In this document: positions 63,629-64,000 of the stretch, piece after piece
Position numbering within the stretch: position 1 is the stretch's first letter
Layout of the letters: the number at the start of each line of letters is the position of its first letter
Source: Chondrus crispus
Lineage: Eukaryota; Rhodophyta; Florideophyceae; Gigartinales; Gigartinaceae
DNA: 64,000 nucleotides
NCBI RefSeq assembly: GCF_000350225.1
Contig: NW_005179105.1
Span: forward strand, 21,799-85,798
Direction of reading: 5' to 3'
The notes under the pieces: generated by a model
What the model saw: the letters and a program-made list of their open reading frames with translations, nothing else
Database searches by the model: none
Told to the model about the DNA's origin: nothing
Made by a program: the position numbers and the translations under genes

Positions 63629-64000
63629 TTCCTGTTCACTTCCTTCGGTTTTCAGTGCGTTCCCGTAGTTGCCCTCTCTAATTGGGCACACAGACTGCTT
63701 CTTGCGCGCTTGCGAAACGTTCAGCCACAATCATGTTCTTGCCGGGACGGGCAAGGCCATATAATGGATGTGATGACTGCTTTGAGACGTTTTACTTGAG
63801 CTCAAATGGAGATTGCTTTTCTGTAGAAACACGCAATTTCTTACTTTGTTGCGGAGTCTACTGTAGGTCGAAATATGTCAACACGTGTAAATTCGGACGG
63901 GATCTTATCTTAATGACGCGTACAACTCTGGAGTTGTCCCCTTCGCCTGAGATCCGAATCTGTGCCTCTGTCAATTACAAGAGTACTTCAGGGCTTCTGG
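63629..64000. other. Upstream region of the FKBP gene
   Basis: Should contain the promoter on minus. No other feature recognised up to the window edge. Confidence 0.4.

Overview
This is a gene-poor, transposon-dominated piece of a eukaryotic nuclear genome. Genes are on both strands and mostly intronless. There are ER-resident and plastid-lumen-type proteins, and LTR, Tc1/mariner-pogo and PIF/Harbinger elements. A photosynthetic eukaryote is likely, and a florideophyte-type red alga is my best guess. That guess rests on gene style and repeat load, not on a marker gene.

1-31,233: a nested stack of LTR retrotransposons, all Ty1/copia (order integrase, reverse transcriptase, RNase H). I name four copies of one family A (A0-A3), one related family B and one distant family C. 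Reading outside in, A3 (minus strand) has its 3' LTR interrupted by A0. A0 (plus) contains the full-length A1 and the element C. C contains A2, and A2 contains B. Target duplications prove two steps: GCCAT around C and GGAAT around B. The others rest on sequence continuity. A and B prime from a PBS that matches the half-tRNA(iMet) type of Drosophila copia. A has an extra leader gene for a two-zinc-finger protein that B lacks.

31,234-43,900: a 219-bp satellite array (31,770-32,790); a large DDE-type transposase-like gene split by a frameshift (33,326-37,299, minus); then decayed or truncated host genes: N-myristoyltransferase (5' half, two stops), ER HSP90/GRP94 (3' part, lost stop after HDEL), a Spondin_N-Hint protein and an M28-peptidase-like fragment.

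43,330-50,484: a promoter-like minisatellite and three large, tightly packed, intact ORFs of unknown function (+, -, +). Two of these and the tnp2-like gene are strongly enriched in the octamer GCGGCCGC. They may be parts of an undescribed mobile element.

50,804-53,605: 5' LTR and gag of a second LTR-element type (gypsy-like gag), truncated. Its LTR holds nine CACGTG motifs and two long perfect palindromes. 53,606-55,244 is AT-rich and has no gene.

55,245-62,373: a pogo-type element with 18-bp TIRs and TA target duplications. Its decayed transposase is interrupted by a PIF/Harbinger-like unit with a Myb-like gene, a NYN-domain gene and an intact DDE_4 transposase. 62,978-63,628 carries an intact FKBP-type isomerase with a thylakoid-lumen-like leader, the most normal host gene in the window.

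Limits: all homology calls are from reading protein motifs, not from searches. Single-base frameshifts in homopolymers could be assembly errors.
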